A stretch of DNA of 64,000 bases from Ecdyonurus torrentis. Its lineage: Eukaryota; Arthropoda; Insecta; Ephemeroptera; Heptageniidae. Below are positions 38,218 to 52,016 of the stretch, in pieces (position 1 is the stretch's first letter; each line of letters starts with the position of its first letter). Both the position numbers and the translations under genes were made by a program. The notes under the pieces were generated by a model, which saw only the letters and a list, made by a program, of their open reading frames with translations, did not search any database and had not been told where the DNA came from. The stretch covers positions 50,716,491 to 50,780,490 of the forward strand of contig OX439128.1 in the NCBI GenBank assembly GCA_949318235.1. The letters are read 5' to 3'.

Positions 38218-39307
38218 CAATGCCATGTGAGTTTTACAACCGATGTGTATATTACATACTTTAAAGAAATTTGTACGATCCAACACAAAATATATATTTT
38301 TATTAAATACGAGGCAATAAAAATATTCATGTTATATTTTTGCTGCAAATTTTATTAATTCTGACAGCGTGAAGTATATAAAGTATATTACTTCACATAC
38401 GTGGGTAATATTATATACCATGAGTATACTATATGATTACACTCTACAGTATGTGTATGTAAAAAAAATTACTTCCGTCCTTTTACTTTTTTTGCATTCT
38501 ATCTCCTATATTAGTGTTCCAATTTTATACGTTATATGTTCATAATGTTATGTTGTTAAACGAAGCTTAGTTTTTAACACTAAAGTTTGCTTTATTATCT
38601 TATCGAAAGCATCTAAAAATCAGTGTTTTCTCAAGCGAAGAAATTTTAAATAGTTCTATAAAGTAATTACATACACTGTACACGATATATTTCATCATTA
38701 CGTAAATATGCAAATATTTAACCAAAAAGAAATAAGAAAAGCGTGTTATCATTTACAATGCATATCAAGGTATAGTTTTTTGTTAATTTCAACAAAATAT
38801 TAGATAGATAGATAGATAGATAATAATTATACCCCACGCAAGTCGCACCTTATATATTGATATAGAACAATGTGAAGCCTAAGGGGAAAACATATTATAA
38901 GCATGCACGTGAATTGTTTATAAGTTTCGATGTGACCATATTGTTGTTATAAAAAAAAAAACATCAGGAGGAGTCGCTCGCATGTCGGAGTGTCACGACA
39001 AAATCTGCTTCGGAGAACAAAACAAAAGGTTTACGTGAATTTGTAATCTTATGCATCGTGCATCGCGTATGTTGCATTTTACATTGTAACTCTGAATGGT
39101 GATTTGATTGTAAACATTGTATAAAGTTACTGGTATTTAACTTTGTGTGATTTTAATTATGACAACTCAAAATAACTCAATAGTAATAAAGAAAAAAGAG
39201 GTAAAGATGCAAAATTTTGAATTACCGGTATGAAGTTTTGAAATTTTACTCCTATAAAGCCTCCACGTTAATTTTAATAATTTTGTCGGACAAATATAAA
39301 TACTTAA

Positions 39308-39566
39308 AAGCGTAGAACACGTTGAACAAAAAAGTTGTGTAATATCCTAACAAACCTGAAAATAAACGTGGATTTGGCCGGAGTCATTGATTTCTAATTT
39401 ATTTTCCATTCACAAAATGCCGCTGCCGGTCACTGACGTTACAGCTCGCCCGGCATTTTGTGAATGGAAAATAAATTAGAAATCAATGACTTCGGCCAAA
39501 TCAACGTTGATTTTCAGGTTTGTTACGATATTACACAATTTTTTTGTTCAAGGTGTTGTACGCCTT
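39308..39566. repeat. MITE family C, copy C2
   Basis: Begins AAGCGTAGAACACGTTGAAC and ends 'gttcaaggtgttgtacgcctt'. It is flanked by TAA on the left and TAT on the right. The arms 'gtcattgatttctaatttat' and 'aaattagaaatcaatgac' pair. The centre is shorter than in C3 and carries TGACGTTA in place of the TGACGTCA octamer. Confidence 0.8.
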
Positions 39567-41224
39567 TATGCTAGCTCAAGCTTTTATTTTTAATACCATA
39601 ATTTATTGCATATTCTTTAGTGATTACACTATATATCAATATAATTGTCAAGATCTTCAGCATAATTACCACCATGATATTTCAAAATTGCATTTTTGTG
39701 CTCTATCGAGTATAGTAGGATAATTATTCAATGCAACATAAATTAACTAATTTAATTTTCATGTGTAAAAGTGATGGTTTAAGCTTCTGACCTTTTTATC
39801 ATTAGTATAGTTAACCTTCAAATAGCATTAAAAAGTAGGGGGTTAATCTTTAAAACTCCGAGATATACGAGCCTCGTAAATTTAGCCCTTATCATATACG
39901 GTCAAAGCACTGGACAAAGTATAAAAATAAGGAGATGAAAAAAAATGTCAATGTTTAAATTTATATATACAAATATGCTAAAGACGCAAAGAAAACAAAT
40001 AAACTTGCAAGTATACAATTAAAAATAAATCACACCTTTTAAAAAGTTTGGTAAATTATACATCAATTAAAAAATATCTTAAGAAATCACTAAAAAAAAA
40101 AAGTTCCTTGTGGCTGTATATTATAATAGAGAGAGCCTCTCATGTGACGTAAATACTTTTATATAATATAAAGTATAAAACGTGAACAAATCACGATTTA
40201 AAAATATATTCTAAGAATATAAAACCAAAAGTCAATACCCTGTTTAACATTCTTGGAAAAATTTTAATAATTGAAAAATTCCATACGCTAAGTTATATTA
40301 TATTGATTTATTTATTTTTTGCTCTCATATTCCCCTATGGTTGTGTTGAGATGATATATTGTTAGCATTTTTTTTTTTTTTTTTTTTTTAGACTGTTTAA
40401 ATTTGCAACACCGCTCCGCTTAGCACTTACGTTTCACCCTCTTAATTTTATACGCTTGCCAACCACAAATTTACATTCATATTTTATATATCGTTGTCCG
40501 GGACCATGTTAATGTGTGTTTATATTATAAGAAATATTATAATATTTTATAAGAAGCTAACAAAATATAATAACATTTGAGTTATTTATCAAAAAGTATA
40601 ATATTAACTCTGAACTGTCCCATATAATGTGTTGTAAATAATATTTAAATATAATTTTAATTCATATTATAATTTATTTTTTTTGTGTCATGCTTTCTCA
40701 TGTTTCCGTGGCGAAATTGTATATTGTTGTTTAGCGTATCTAATCTAAATTCTGCACCTTTCATTTACTGAGGAATGTGAGCTTTTTTTTTTTTTTTTTT
40801 CTGTCAAGTGGAGACTTTATGTTATTTTCTGCAAGAATACATTTTTTAAAGCTGTTTTATTTAAAATGACTGAATTTAGCCACGCCCTCTAATTTGTTGT
40901 TAATTAAGACGAAACCGGAAAGTTCCACCTTTGCAGGGTTAATAGTCACAAATTAAATATTATCTTTCTGATAATCTATCACATTTTTTTATTGATCTGT
41001 GATAGAAGGGGAGGGGGGGGGGTCATATTTATTTCTATTTTTAGATACTTTTTGTGTATGATATAATATATATATGTCCTGGAGCGATTAGCTTATCTTG
41101 TGTGGGGGTAATTATGAAGTTTTAGAAGTGGAGGGGGTGGTGGTGGATAAAAGCGTTTTCTTGTAAGTTACACTGAGGAGTCATCTCCATTCTATATTAC
41201 CTCCTGCTTTTCTCTCACCTGCAG
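39567..41224. other. AT-rich intron 1 sequence, no gene seen
   Basis: Poly-T at 40369-40390 and 40782-40800, G-rich runs at 41010-41022 and 41130-41150. No supportable feature. Confidence 0.45.

Positions 41225-41309
<85 letters not shown>
41225..41309. repeat. (CT)n microsatellite
   Basis: About 84 bp of pure CT. Confidence 0.95.
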
Positions 41310-41310
<1 letters not shown>

Positions 41311-41608
41311 GTGTTTCCAAAATGTTTGTGCAACACTGTCTTCAAAACTGATTAAATATGCTTTTTATTTATTGTTTTGTTTTAGTAGTGTTTTCATTTC
41401 CAGTTGACGTAAGAATTATCACACGTAACTTTCTATTTTTTTTTTTTTTTTAAAGCTGAAATACGTTATAATTTTTAAATTTTGGGTGCCCTGGAATTAA
41501 AATAACAATAATTTGTAATAATAATAGTAAAAATTGAAATTTGATTTTCAGTATACTCAAAATAAAATCAATATAAAAAATAATTAGCGCACTAAAGTAT
41601 GCTTCTTT

Positions 41609-41815
41609 GTACGAACAAAAATAAATACATACGCAGTATTTATGCTAACTGTATATAGCACAATTTGTTCAATACAGCATAATCTATGCTATACTTCATA
41701 ATAACTGTCTTACAAAGCATATAGTTGTATAATTATTTATACTGCTTAAATTTAGCATAATTTATGCTATACGGACAAATGTAGCATAAATAACGTGATT
41801 TATTCTTTTCGTGTA
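41609..41815 (-). repeat. MITE family A, copy A5
   Basis: Starts GTACGAACAAAAATAAATAC and ends TTATTCTTTTCGTGTA. It shares 'agcacaatttgttcaataca' with A3 and the reverse complement of A2. Confidence 0.75.
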
Positions 41816-42671
41816 TTAATTTAATATTAATTTTTAACATAGTTTAATTAAAATGATAAGAACGATCTATTTTACATGAAACAAGGAAGTATTAGATATA
41901 ATACTATTTAAAAAATGAAAAATTAATTTGCCAAACTATTTTTTTTTTCTCGTTGCCAATTTAAGCATACATTTTTAATTAAAAAAGGATGATTTTGCAA
42001 AATATTATAATAATAAAATATAAAATGTGGTAAAATAAATTAACATCTAACGAGGTGTTTTATTGCGGCAAAGCAGTTTTATTAGCAACAAAGTTTGTGT
42101 AAATAAAATGTCCTTTAATTTGCTCTTTTTCTTATAAGTCTTGTCAACAATTTATTTACAAGTTAATTTTATCTTCTATATATATACGTTGCTTGAGTTT
42201 TTAGCTAAATATCCGAGACTGCGTCTCTCTCTCTCCTTCTCTTTGTTGACTTAATTACTAAAAACCTTTTTGTTGAAGACACTGATGATACTAATTCCCT
42301 CTTCCCTCTTTTTGCTGTGATAATCATTTTAAGTGGAGCTATGGCATCAAATGAACGATATTTTCAAAATTTAACCGTCTGTTGCTCTCAAATTTGATAT
42401 CTTTTTAAAGCTTATGTTATTACCTACCCTTATAATATTTGAGGTCTCCATTCATACTATTATTCATTATATACTATTATAATTAATTTACATTAAATCT
42501 TATTTTACTTAATGATACTATGGTCTCTCTGGGTCAATATAGAAAACTGTATTTCTTGTATGAGTTTAAATTCCAACCGTCATAATTCAAAATTTTGAAC
42601 TATGACACCCCTTAATTTCAATTTGAGTGCCTCTTTGTCCAAAGTACCAGTTCTTATCCACGTTGACTTAT

Positions 42672-42735
42672 TTTGAAAAAAATAAATTACGTAATGTATT
42701 TATTATGTCATAGCATAATTTTTTCAATTTCGGAG
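42672..42735 (+). repeat. MITE family A fragment
   Basis: Short stretch 'aataaattacgtaatgtatt' plus 'tgtcatagcataatttt', matching the left arm of the family only. Confidence 0.5.
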
Positions 42736-42881
42736 TAGCAAAAATAAGTACCTATATATCACCATATTCTGTACTATAATATTGTACACATAATATATTG
42801 TATTGTGTACGTATTATATTGTGCACAGGAAGCATATAATTATTTATGATTTATTACGCTGTACGAAGGAAAATTATTATA

Positions 42882-43242
42882 CACACGGATAGAATAGATT
42901 ACTTAATTTATACTGCATTTATAGCATAAATATTGCTAAACTGGAATATCATAAATAATTATCATAACATTTATGCTATTTTACATGTATATATAGCTAT
43001 TTTACAATGCAGCATAAATTAAGCTGTATTGACTAATAATTGAACAACTGTTTTGAGGCCGACTATACGGTCACATTTGCTTCCGTTTCTACGCATGCGC
43101 AGTACGTTGAAACGGAAGCGGATGTGAGCAAAATCGCTTATATTCGACCTCAAAACGGTTGTTCCTTTATTAATCAATATAAGGAAGAAATGGTACTGAA
43201 AATGATCATATGATTAATTACCTATATATATTTTTGACCGTG
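42882..43242 (+). repeat. MITE family A, copy A6, split by a family B insertion
   Basis: The left part (42882-43026) has CACACGGATAGAATAGATTAC and 'gcataaattaagctgta'. The right part (43180-43242) has 'gaaatggtactgaaaatgat' and ends 'tttttgaccgtg', as in the right ends of A1 and A4. Between them sits B2. In intact copies 'tgctgtattgaacaa' runs through this point. Confidence 0.7.
43027..43179. repeat. MITE family B, copy B2 (nested in A6)
   Basis: Palindrome with ends TATTGACTAATAATTGAACAA and its partner TTGTTCCTTTATTAATCAATA. The inner arms 'gcttccgtttc' and 'gaaacggaagc' flank 'tacgcatgcgcagtacg'. It is closely similar to B1, so the two copies are likely of similar age. Confidence 0.85.
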
Positions 43243-44005
43243 CAATATTGCGTAAATTATATTGTTATAGTCTTGTATGAATAATGCTGAAATCGTGCTA
43301 TGTATATATTTTTGCTCATGATAATATATAAAATATGTAAGTGTATATACATACTATTCACTTAATTACTTTCTATATGTATAAAAAAAAAATAATTAAT
43401 AAATCCTTGTATATGAGTGAAATTTATTAATAAATCCTCATGTATAAAAAGTACTTTGAAAGGTAATAACATCGACATTAAACTGTGTATGTACATCAAT
43501 GATAACAATGTAACACTACATAGCGCACAGTACTTTGTTGTTAATACCATTATTATAACATGATTGTTGGTGTAATAATATGTTATCTCCACTAAGCTTT
43601 TGCCATGCATGCTGCTTTATATAAACCATTTTAGTATTATATAATATTAAAATTTTGTAATAATAATTCTCTCTCTCTCTCTAAAATTTGAATTAGATTT
43701 TAATCAATTATATATAAAAGAAGAAAAATAATTTTAATTGTAATTTGATAACATAAAGCTGTAGAGTGTTATTAATACTCATGTTTAATTTGTGTTTTAC
43801 TACATATATATAAAGTGAATATATTACATGATGTATTGATCTGCTACTGCTATAGTATAATAAGAGTTTATATAGATACGTGGATATAAAAGATCGATAT
43901 CGATTTAATGTCATGTGGTATAGTCAACTTCTTTATGTGTCTGCAGTTTCTTTTTTTTACTTTGTCATCAAATATTTTTGGGATTTAGCTTTAAATGTAG
44001 ATATT

Positions 44006-44197
44006 TACACGACCAAAATATTTACGTAATAATTATGCTGCATACAGCTCATTTTAAGCACCATTCATTAATTGCTACATAATTTATGCTTTACTGCATA
44101 ATAACTGTTATATTGCATAAATATTATGTTTATGTTGTTCAAATAGCAAAATTTATACTGTAGTGCACATTAATTACGTAATTTTTCTTTCCGTGTT
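44006..44197 (-). repeat. MITE family A, copy A7
   Basis: Starts ACACGACCAAAATATTTACG and ends 'aattacgtaatttttctttccgtgt'. The length (192 bp) matches A3. Confidence 0.75.
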
Positions 44198-44995
44198 ATT
44201 AAGGGTGAAAGGGGGTTTAGTAATGGCGATCAGCTGATCGTCAAATTGATTGCCAAGAGGACCTAATTGTTTGGAATTAACATGGAAAAAGAACCGAGAT
44301 AACTTCAAATCATGGGGTGTCAAAATACTAAACTACGGGGGATTTGAAATAGGCAAACAAATATTTTCCATTTGCTATTGGGGTATAGGCGTATAGGATT
44401 AGCATAGAAAAAACAAAAGTATTTTTATAATTGGTGCAGCTGACAAAAAGCCGAACTTAAAAACTATAAGAAATTTCATTGCAATACGCAAACGATCGCA
44501 AAAACTTGAGTCATTAGACCTCTATGCTAGAAAAAAAAATACAAGCTGTTCTTAGTACCAGCTATAGTTTCTATTTTCCAGTAATTGTAACAACATTATA
44601 TAATAATTAGAAATTGATATCTAGATAGTTTTTTAATTTATTTTTAAGTAAGCTAAAAATCACCGTATAATGACTTGGTCAGCATATAATAAATTGTCCA
44701 CAGTAATATATATGGTATATACGTAATTAGTCTCTTTGATTATATTTTTTTTAAAGAAAAAATCGTTACTTATACAGTGACAAAGAAACGTTGTTTTTCT
44801 GTGTGTTTAATTTAAAGATGAAAACCCTGACCTGGTTCAACTTATATTGAATTTAACTTACTTACAATATATATGCTGGTGTCATATTACTGATAGCGAG
44901 TTATAGTGTGACATCATTTTGTTATTGTGCACTCTCGCTCTTTCTCTTGCTGCGCTATAAAATATATATGTATTAAATTACTATATAATAAATAA

Positions 44996-44999
<4 letters not shown>

Positions 45000-45061
<62 letters not shown>
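45000..45061. repeat. (TA)n microsatellite
   Basis: About 60 bp of TA. Confidence 0.95.
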
Positions 45062-45067
<6 letters not shown>

Positions 45068-45325
45068 TATAGTCGTCATGTCAATCATTATGTGGTATGA
45101 AAGTATTTTTATTTTATCCTGAAATGTAATATCATGATAAAAAAAAAATATTTTCTTACTTGTAATTTGAGGTATAAAATATAGGTGTTATCGTTTCATG
45201 ATTTTTTTTTTTTTTTTTTTTTGGTAATTGCTTTAACACACGTGAAAGTGTGTCTATAATAATTAACTATATCAAGTTTATTTATTTTTTTATTTTGGTA
45301 AAGTCATGATGTGAATTTTGGTCGT

Positions 45326-45540
45326 ACAGAAAAAATCAAATACGTTATTTATGCTGCATTGAAATTGCTAAATATTGTAGAGCACAAATGTTGCTATTTT
45401 GTAATAACATATAAGTATAAGTAAAGATGCTGCGAATATCTTAATATGGTATATTCACTATATACATGTATATAGCATAAATTATGATGTTATATACATA
45501 AATGTTGCTGCATTGAGCTAGAATAATTATTACTGTTTAT
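45326..45540 (+). repeat. MITE family A, copy A8 (diverged)
   Basis: Starts 'gtacagaaaaaatcaaatac' and has 'gttatttatgctgcattgaa'. A second arm is near 45475-45515 ('agcataaattatgatgttat' and 'aatgttgctgcattgag'). The right terminus is unclear. Confidence 0.5.
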
Positions 45541-45804
45541 TCTTGTGAGGGCATTAAATCAATACTATTTATTGCAATAAGAAAAAAGTACTATAAACAT
45601 AGAAGTATCGATTTTATAATTTTTGAGGTTTAGCAACTTTAGCACAAATTACGTACACTGAACTTCTTATAATAACCAACATGACAATAAATTGACCGGA
45701 AACATTTACCATATAAACAACATTTTTATTTCTTAATACATATTATACTGTCTATTTATCCCTCCCTGAAAATTTTCTAGTTTGAATGTGGTAGTTTTTG
45801 CCAA

Positions 45805-45807
<3 letters not shown>

Positions 45808-45874
<67 letters not shown>
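45808..45874. repeat. (GA)n microsatellite
   Basis: About 67 bp of GA. Confidence 0.95.
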
Positions 45875-45875
<1 letters not shown>

Positions 45876-46888
45876 ATAGTAACAATAAATAAATAAAAGG
45901 TTCTGCAATATTAAAGAAAAGAAAATAGGTCGCTATTTTTGCCACCCCCCCCCCCCCCCCTGCAGCCCTGATTGGCTGGCGCTTCAATGATAACGTAAAT
46001 TTGTATTATGCACAATATTTTAGACATGCACATGGGACAAAGAATGAATTATTTCAAACAACTTTCATTCATAGATATTGTCACATGACAATGTTAAACT
46101 AAATTTGTATACAATATATAATTATGCAATACACAACATATTAAGTCTATTGAACATAATTATGTAAGTTATTTTGTTATATGAATGCATAAATTGCTGA
46201 AAATGATGTACGTATACTTATTTTCGTACATGATGTACACACAATTATAAAAATTTTACTATTCAGCGTGATTTTTGTTTTCTCACATCATAAAATTACT
46301 AATTTTTTTTGCGAGTGTTTGAATGATATATTTGCACAATCTGGTGTATAATATAAATAAAGTATAGCATTCATATAAAGTGTTAAGTCTATATATTGTA
46401 ACACAAGCCTTTGAAGTGGTAGCTTAAAGCAGATCAACACACAAAACAGCACCCTATATACCTACAAGCCGTACAACCGAGTCTAATACTATGTACAGTA
46501 TACAGTACATAGTAACCGATAATCCGTAATAATTACACAAAATAATGCTCTCTCTTTTCATATTATATACTTTTGTATATGTATAATAAATATTTAAATT
46601 GTAAACTGTTATTATACTTTAAAATGTGGCAAAGTGCCAACAATGGGTATAAAATAAAAACCTTGTGTTATAAGATGATATTATACACACTTCATAAAAT
46701 AAGATACATCATCTCTATCTGTGTAATGTTTGTCATAATGTTGTTATATGTGAGTGTGTGTGTACACGCTTTGTAAACATAGCTTTTGTGTTCCTTTTTT
46801 TTTTTTTTTTTTAACTAAAATAATAATAAAAGTCTTGTTCTTCGTAAAGCTCGGTAATTACAAAATGTAGACTTTTTTCCAGCTAAAA

Positions 46889-46923
<35 letters not shown>

Positions 46924-46990
46924 AAAAAATAGCACAAGTCGAGGTTTTCCTTTGTTTTATTTCTATGTATGTACTGTATAAAAGTTGTTG

Positions 46991-46993
<3 letters not shown>

Positions 46994-47037
<44 letters not shown>

Positions 47038-47056
47038 CGAATTGTAGCAAATTGCC

Positions 47057-47152
<96 letters not shown>
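46994..47152. repeat. Poly-T (44 bp) plus (CT)n (about 94 bp)
   Basis: T run at 46994-47037, then 20 bp of other sequence, then CT at 47058-47152. Two further long T runs lie just upstream (46796-46812, 46890-46917). Confidence 0.95.
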
Positions 47153-47154
<2 letters not shown>

Positions 47155-47668
47155 GAACGTGTGTTATTATATTTTTATATTCACCTTTTTTGTGCTTTAT
47201 AAAACTTTTTATATTAATATAAATTTATTTTTTTCCCCTTTCACTTTTATTATTCTCTCTCATTCCATTTTTTAATGATTTATACATTTATAATGGTTGC
47301 AATGTTTTTTTTTTAATATAAAACAAGTGAGTTAATTCTAATTAAATTAATAACATTGAATAATGTTTGGAAAATATATATATAATTAAAAGCTTTAATA
47401 ATTATAATATAAAAGTATTCCATATATAACAGTATGTATATGTATATATTTTTTTTTCGCTTTCTTTTATTTTAAATAAATTTAATTACATTATATAAAA
47501 TGTATTTTAACAACTTTTTAATTATTTTAAAAGTTTTGTATTATTATTTTCATTTATTTAAGATTTGATTAATTGAGTGTTTTTGTAAATTGAAATGTTT
47601 AGAGAGAAACACAAGCAGAGGAAAAGAGAGAGATAGGGTGGTGTGGGGGTTCTTTTGTTTTTATAACA

Positions 47669-47672
<4 letters not shown>

Positions 47673-47727
<55 letters not shown>
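47673..47727. repeat. (GA)n microsatellite
   Basis: About 55 bp of GA. Confidence 0.95.
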
Positions 47728-47729
<2 letters not shown>

Positions 47730-48439
47730 TTTGTTGATATTAAAAAAAGAACAACTGAAATTTAGGAACAATGAGAGAGTGCTCTTGTTATTAAGAAACA
47801 TAAGAATTTTGTTAAAAACTATAGAAAACAAAGGGGATGTATCCCACCAAAACAATGTTTAGAGTTATATATTTAAACAGAAGAGCGACAGAGAGAAAAT
47901 CGTTTTGTGTTTATAGTCTTAATTAGCTAAGTTATACGGTCAACGTTGTACAGAATTAAAAAAAGAAAAGAAAAAAAAAAACGGTTATTTGTCTATTAAG
48001 AGAAACAAATAAACGCGATAGAACAAAAGACGAGCGAGCAAAGCTTTGCCACTGTTATACACAAGGGGTATATCTTTTAACAAACAAAGGTGCTACTAAA
48101 TAACCTCTCTTATGTCAATATTATTATTATATAAATCAAACACTTACAACATTTACGTGCGGTGTTATTTATATTAAACAATTAAGACACTTTAAAGAAA
48201 AAAAGTTGTTTATATATTTAAAATTTACTATAATGAAATTTTATCTCATTATAATTTGAACTATACACGGACAAAATTTACTGTACACTCCCAGACTTCA
48301 TAAAGTTAACATCAAAGACAATGCCTCTTCCTTAAGAATTCATTCATGATTTGGCAACGCTGCTTTTACCTGACTATGTATTTTTCTACCCTTTTCTTTA
48401 GAAAGTGGGATTATCTTTGATGTTAAGGATATGATGTCC

Positions 48440-48660
48440 GCTAGTGTACAGGTAATGTGAATCCTATAAAATAGGTAAATATTAACCTGGAACTGGTCTT
48501 GATATAATGTCACCTAAAATCTAGGTGAAATGTCATCTAACGTACAGGTGAGGTATACACCTTTATTGTATAGTATTTGTACCTGCATTAGGTATTATTG
48601 AAGTATATCAATACCTATTACAGGCTTATGTTTACCTATTGCAATTTAAAGGATTTTATT
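48440..48660. repeat. MITE family G, copy G1
   Basis: The left end 'gtacaggtaatgtgaatcct' with 'ataggtaaatattaacctgg' pairs with the right end 'gtttacctattgcaatttaa' and 'aggatt'. The interior is studded with ACCT/AGGT motifs, including 'atgtcacctaaaatctaggt'. It is related to G2 at 57565-57788. Confidence 0.75.
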
Positions 48661-48731
48661 TTATAATACACGTATGTCATTCATTATAGTGGTTATTTTT
48701 TCCCCTAGTAATTAAAAGTATACCGACCCTG

Positions 48732-48930
48732 GCCAAAATAAGAACAGAGATTTTTACAACCGGATGCACTCCCTTTTCTGAAACAATTTTCCACAGATAA
48801 ACACCAGAAATGTTACAGGTGATCAATGTAATATTGAAGTTAATACATGTTAAATTTTATTTCTATAACTTGATTACAATCCGAGAAAAGGGAGTGCATC
48901 CGGTTATACTACATCTCTTCTTATTTTGGT
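48732..48930 (+). repeat. MITE family H, copy H1 (199 bp)
   Basis: Left end CCAAAATAAGAACAGAGATT with 'accggatgcactccctttt'. Right end 'aaaagggagtgcatccggt' with 'ctcttcttattttgg'. Both arms are nearly perfect inverted copies. It lies only about 70 bp from G1. Confidence 0.8.
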
Positions 48931-49572
48931 AATGGTGTGGTAATTTGTAAGAGGTTTTCTCTAACTCCCGATTTTTTTACCCCATTACAAAATGACGTAT
49001 ATTTAAATATCTTTAGCAGAATTTTGAAATAAAAGAAGAAAAATCGGAATATTTGTAAATAACTATTTGTAAGTCATACATGTTAAATTATAAAGCATCA
49101 GGCAATATTACGTTATACTATAGTAAATGTTTAATTATGCAGTTTTTTCAGTGTCTTGTTTAATTAAATAATACCACGTAAGTAGCAAGTGTTGAAAGGT
49201 GCTGGAATTTTTACAACAGTAAATGTCAAAATTATACACAGTTTTATATTTGAAAAGTGTGTTATTTCTAAGTATAATAATAAACTACTTCATTAAAAAT
49301 TTTTTTTCTTTCAGTACACTTTTTTTTCTCTGTCTCTTTCTTTTCAAACAAAGTTAATATCATCGATTGTGTGATCGTATAGTGAATTTTGTATGAGGAG
49401 CTATAAGCTAAGTTAAGTCACGCTTGTGTAGTGGAAATGTTAAAGTTAACCACTTTATACTTTGGCTTGAGCTTATGTAAGCAAGCAGTAAGTATAGAAG
49501 AGGGCGAAATGTAACGGTTTGGTACATATATGTATGTATATGTGTATATATATACGTATGTATGTGTGTATA

Positions 49573-49575
<3 letters not shown>

Positions 49576-49612
<37 letters not shown>
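49576..49612. repeat. (GA)n microsatellite
   Basis: About 37 bp of GA, preceded by TG/TA-rich repeats. Confidence 0.9.
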
Positions 49613-49615
<3 letters not shown>

Positions 49616-49766
49616 GGCTGCTTGCATGCTTTGCTCAAAAGATTACTTTGACTAAAGTGGTATTTAACATTCCTCATGCATATTACCAAAAACTTACGCA
49701 CCATGGATTTTACAATATAATAATAATAAACGTGAGAGACGAGCACATATGTCAAAACATATAACC

Positions 49767-49870
<104 letters not shown>

Positions 49871-50979
49871 GGGGGGGAGGTAATTGATTAACATAAACAA
49901 AAACATCACAGAGAAAGAAAAAAAGTTATTATCTTGTAGCCTTTATAGTTACAACAATCAATTAACTTTGATAAATGATGGGTGTAATGTTAATTTAACA
50001 TAAAAACTAATTTTTTTTCTTTCTAACAATAAAAAAAAAACTAATTTCTTTAAACCTTTTTAACTAATTATTCATCATTTTTTTTATCATATACTAATTT
50101 TAAAATTTAATCACCACAAAGTACAATTTTCTTTGATTTTTTTTTAATTTTTAATTAGTACTTTTATAGTTGTAATAAAAATGAATGGTATTTAATCATA
50201 ATAAGCAGGAAGAAAGAATATATTAAGGTGCTTAAATATGTTTTCATTAAAAATTATAATGAAGGTAGTTAGTTTTATATTTTTGCGAATCATGTTTGTT
50301 GATCTTCACGGACTTTGATCTAATAGCTAGACAGACATATATACATAATATACAATTTAGAGGTGTCTTATAAAAATGTTATTGTTATATGGCGAAGAAT
50401 ATTTTGTATATAGAACCGGATGACATGACCTTGGAATTATATTATTATCTAAATATTATATGTCTGCTACCTTGCCTTGATTGTTATACAATGAGAAAAA
50501 ATAATGTGACGTCATTGTTATGTCTATGAGAAACACTTTGTGTAAGGGTTGTCGTTTTATACATATAGAAAGCTCTAGTCACTTTATAAGGCAAATGTTG
50601 CCTCCTTTACTTCAATTAAAAAAAATAATAATTAATTATAAATTATGAGATGGGACTTTTAAACTCACACCTATTCTGTCCACTCACAATTTGCAGTTGA
50701 GATAACTTGTACATGAAGGTTTATTTATAGGCTATATTTTAGTCCTGGATTTTCATGACGTCATGAATTCCACACGTTGCCTACTTTACAGTTGTCGTTT
50801 TCGTTGTTGTTGTTGTTTTTTGTTTAACCAGTTTGTGAGGAAACAGAAGGATTCAGGTACTGTTACATACAGTACATTTAATGTGCATAAATAAATATAC
50901 ATGTTGGTTCCATTACATAAATTTTACATTTTTGATTTAATGTTCTGAGGCCAGAATTCCTTTAATGGTTAAAAGCATA

Positions 50980-51258
50980 CGCATTAAAAATAAATTCGTA
51001 ATAATTATACTATAGCTCATTTTCAGCATAAGTTCCATGTTATACAGCATAATTTATGTTACTTTTATAATAACTATGTTACTTTTATAATAACTATGTT
51101 ACAAAGCATATAAATATCATATTGATATCATATCAATATCATATCAAATATATATCATAATTATCATATCATATTTATTTATACTTGTCTAATTTAGCAT
51201 CATTTTATGCTATAATATAACATAAATACAGCATAAATTACGTAATTTATTCTTTCTT
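50980..51258 (-). repeat. MITE family A, copy A9, with local tandem expansion
   Basis: Starts 'gcattaaaaataaattcgta' and ends 'attacgtaatttattcttt'. It is longer than A3 because of a duplicated 'ataataactatgttac' unit and a small 'atatcatatcaatatcatat' expansion in the middle. Confidence 0.7.
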
Positions 51259-52016
51259 TTGAAGTTTATTTTATTTTCTCCCGTATGTGTAGACCGCATG
51301 TTCTGCAATTTTTATCTAAGGTACTTGTTACCCTATAAGCTTTCTAACGACATTAAAAATTACCGGATCAACTTTTGAATTATAAAGGACTTAAAATACA
51401 ACCCTCATATAAGTATAATAAGAAGGCAAGAAAAATTATTTAGATTTGGCTTCTGGCTTTTTATACGCAGTATTAAAAATAATAAATTTCTTAAGCAAGA
51501 AAATATATATAAATATTAAAAAAAAAAGTGGTAGATTTATATCAGATTTGTATCACAGGCACGTATATACAACTTTTTTTTTCTTTCTATTATTATTATT
51601 TTTTATGATCGTTGTAAAAGATTATCCACCTGCCTTTTTTTTTTAACAATTAATCTAGAATTAAGTTGTTTATAGTTTCATCTCACCCTATTTTATGTAA
51701 CTTTTTTTTTTATTACTTCATACCTCAGAAATATTATGCATATTATATTTTTATGTTGTGTAATAAATTAGAATTAAAATTAAATAAATCATGACATGTT
51801 GTGTATAGTGCAGTGTGCATGTTATAAATTAAATAATAACATAAAGCAGATCGTTATTTATTTATTTATTTTTATATGTGTATAAGTATTTTTACCGATT
51901 GCATCCAAACTCGTTAAGTAGCTGCTTTAGTGTAAGTAAACTATGTACACTGGTCCCGCATATATATGACATCTTGCGTTTCAGTTTCCCCATATATTTA
52001 ACATTTGTTAGATTAA
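51259..52016. other. AT-rich intron 1 sequence, nothing recognised
   Basis: No coding or repeat signal was identified. The 66-codon frame at 51446-51646 is AT-driven. Confidence 0.5.
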
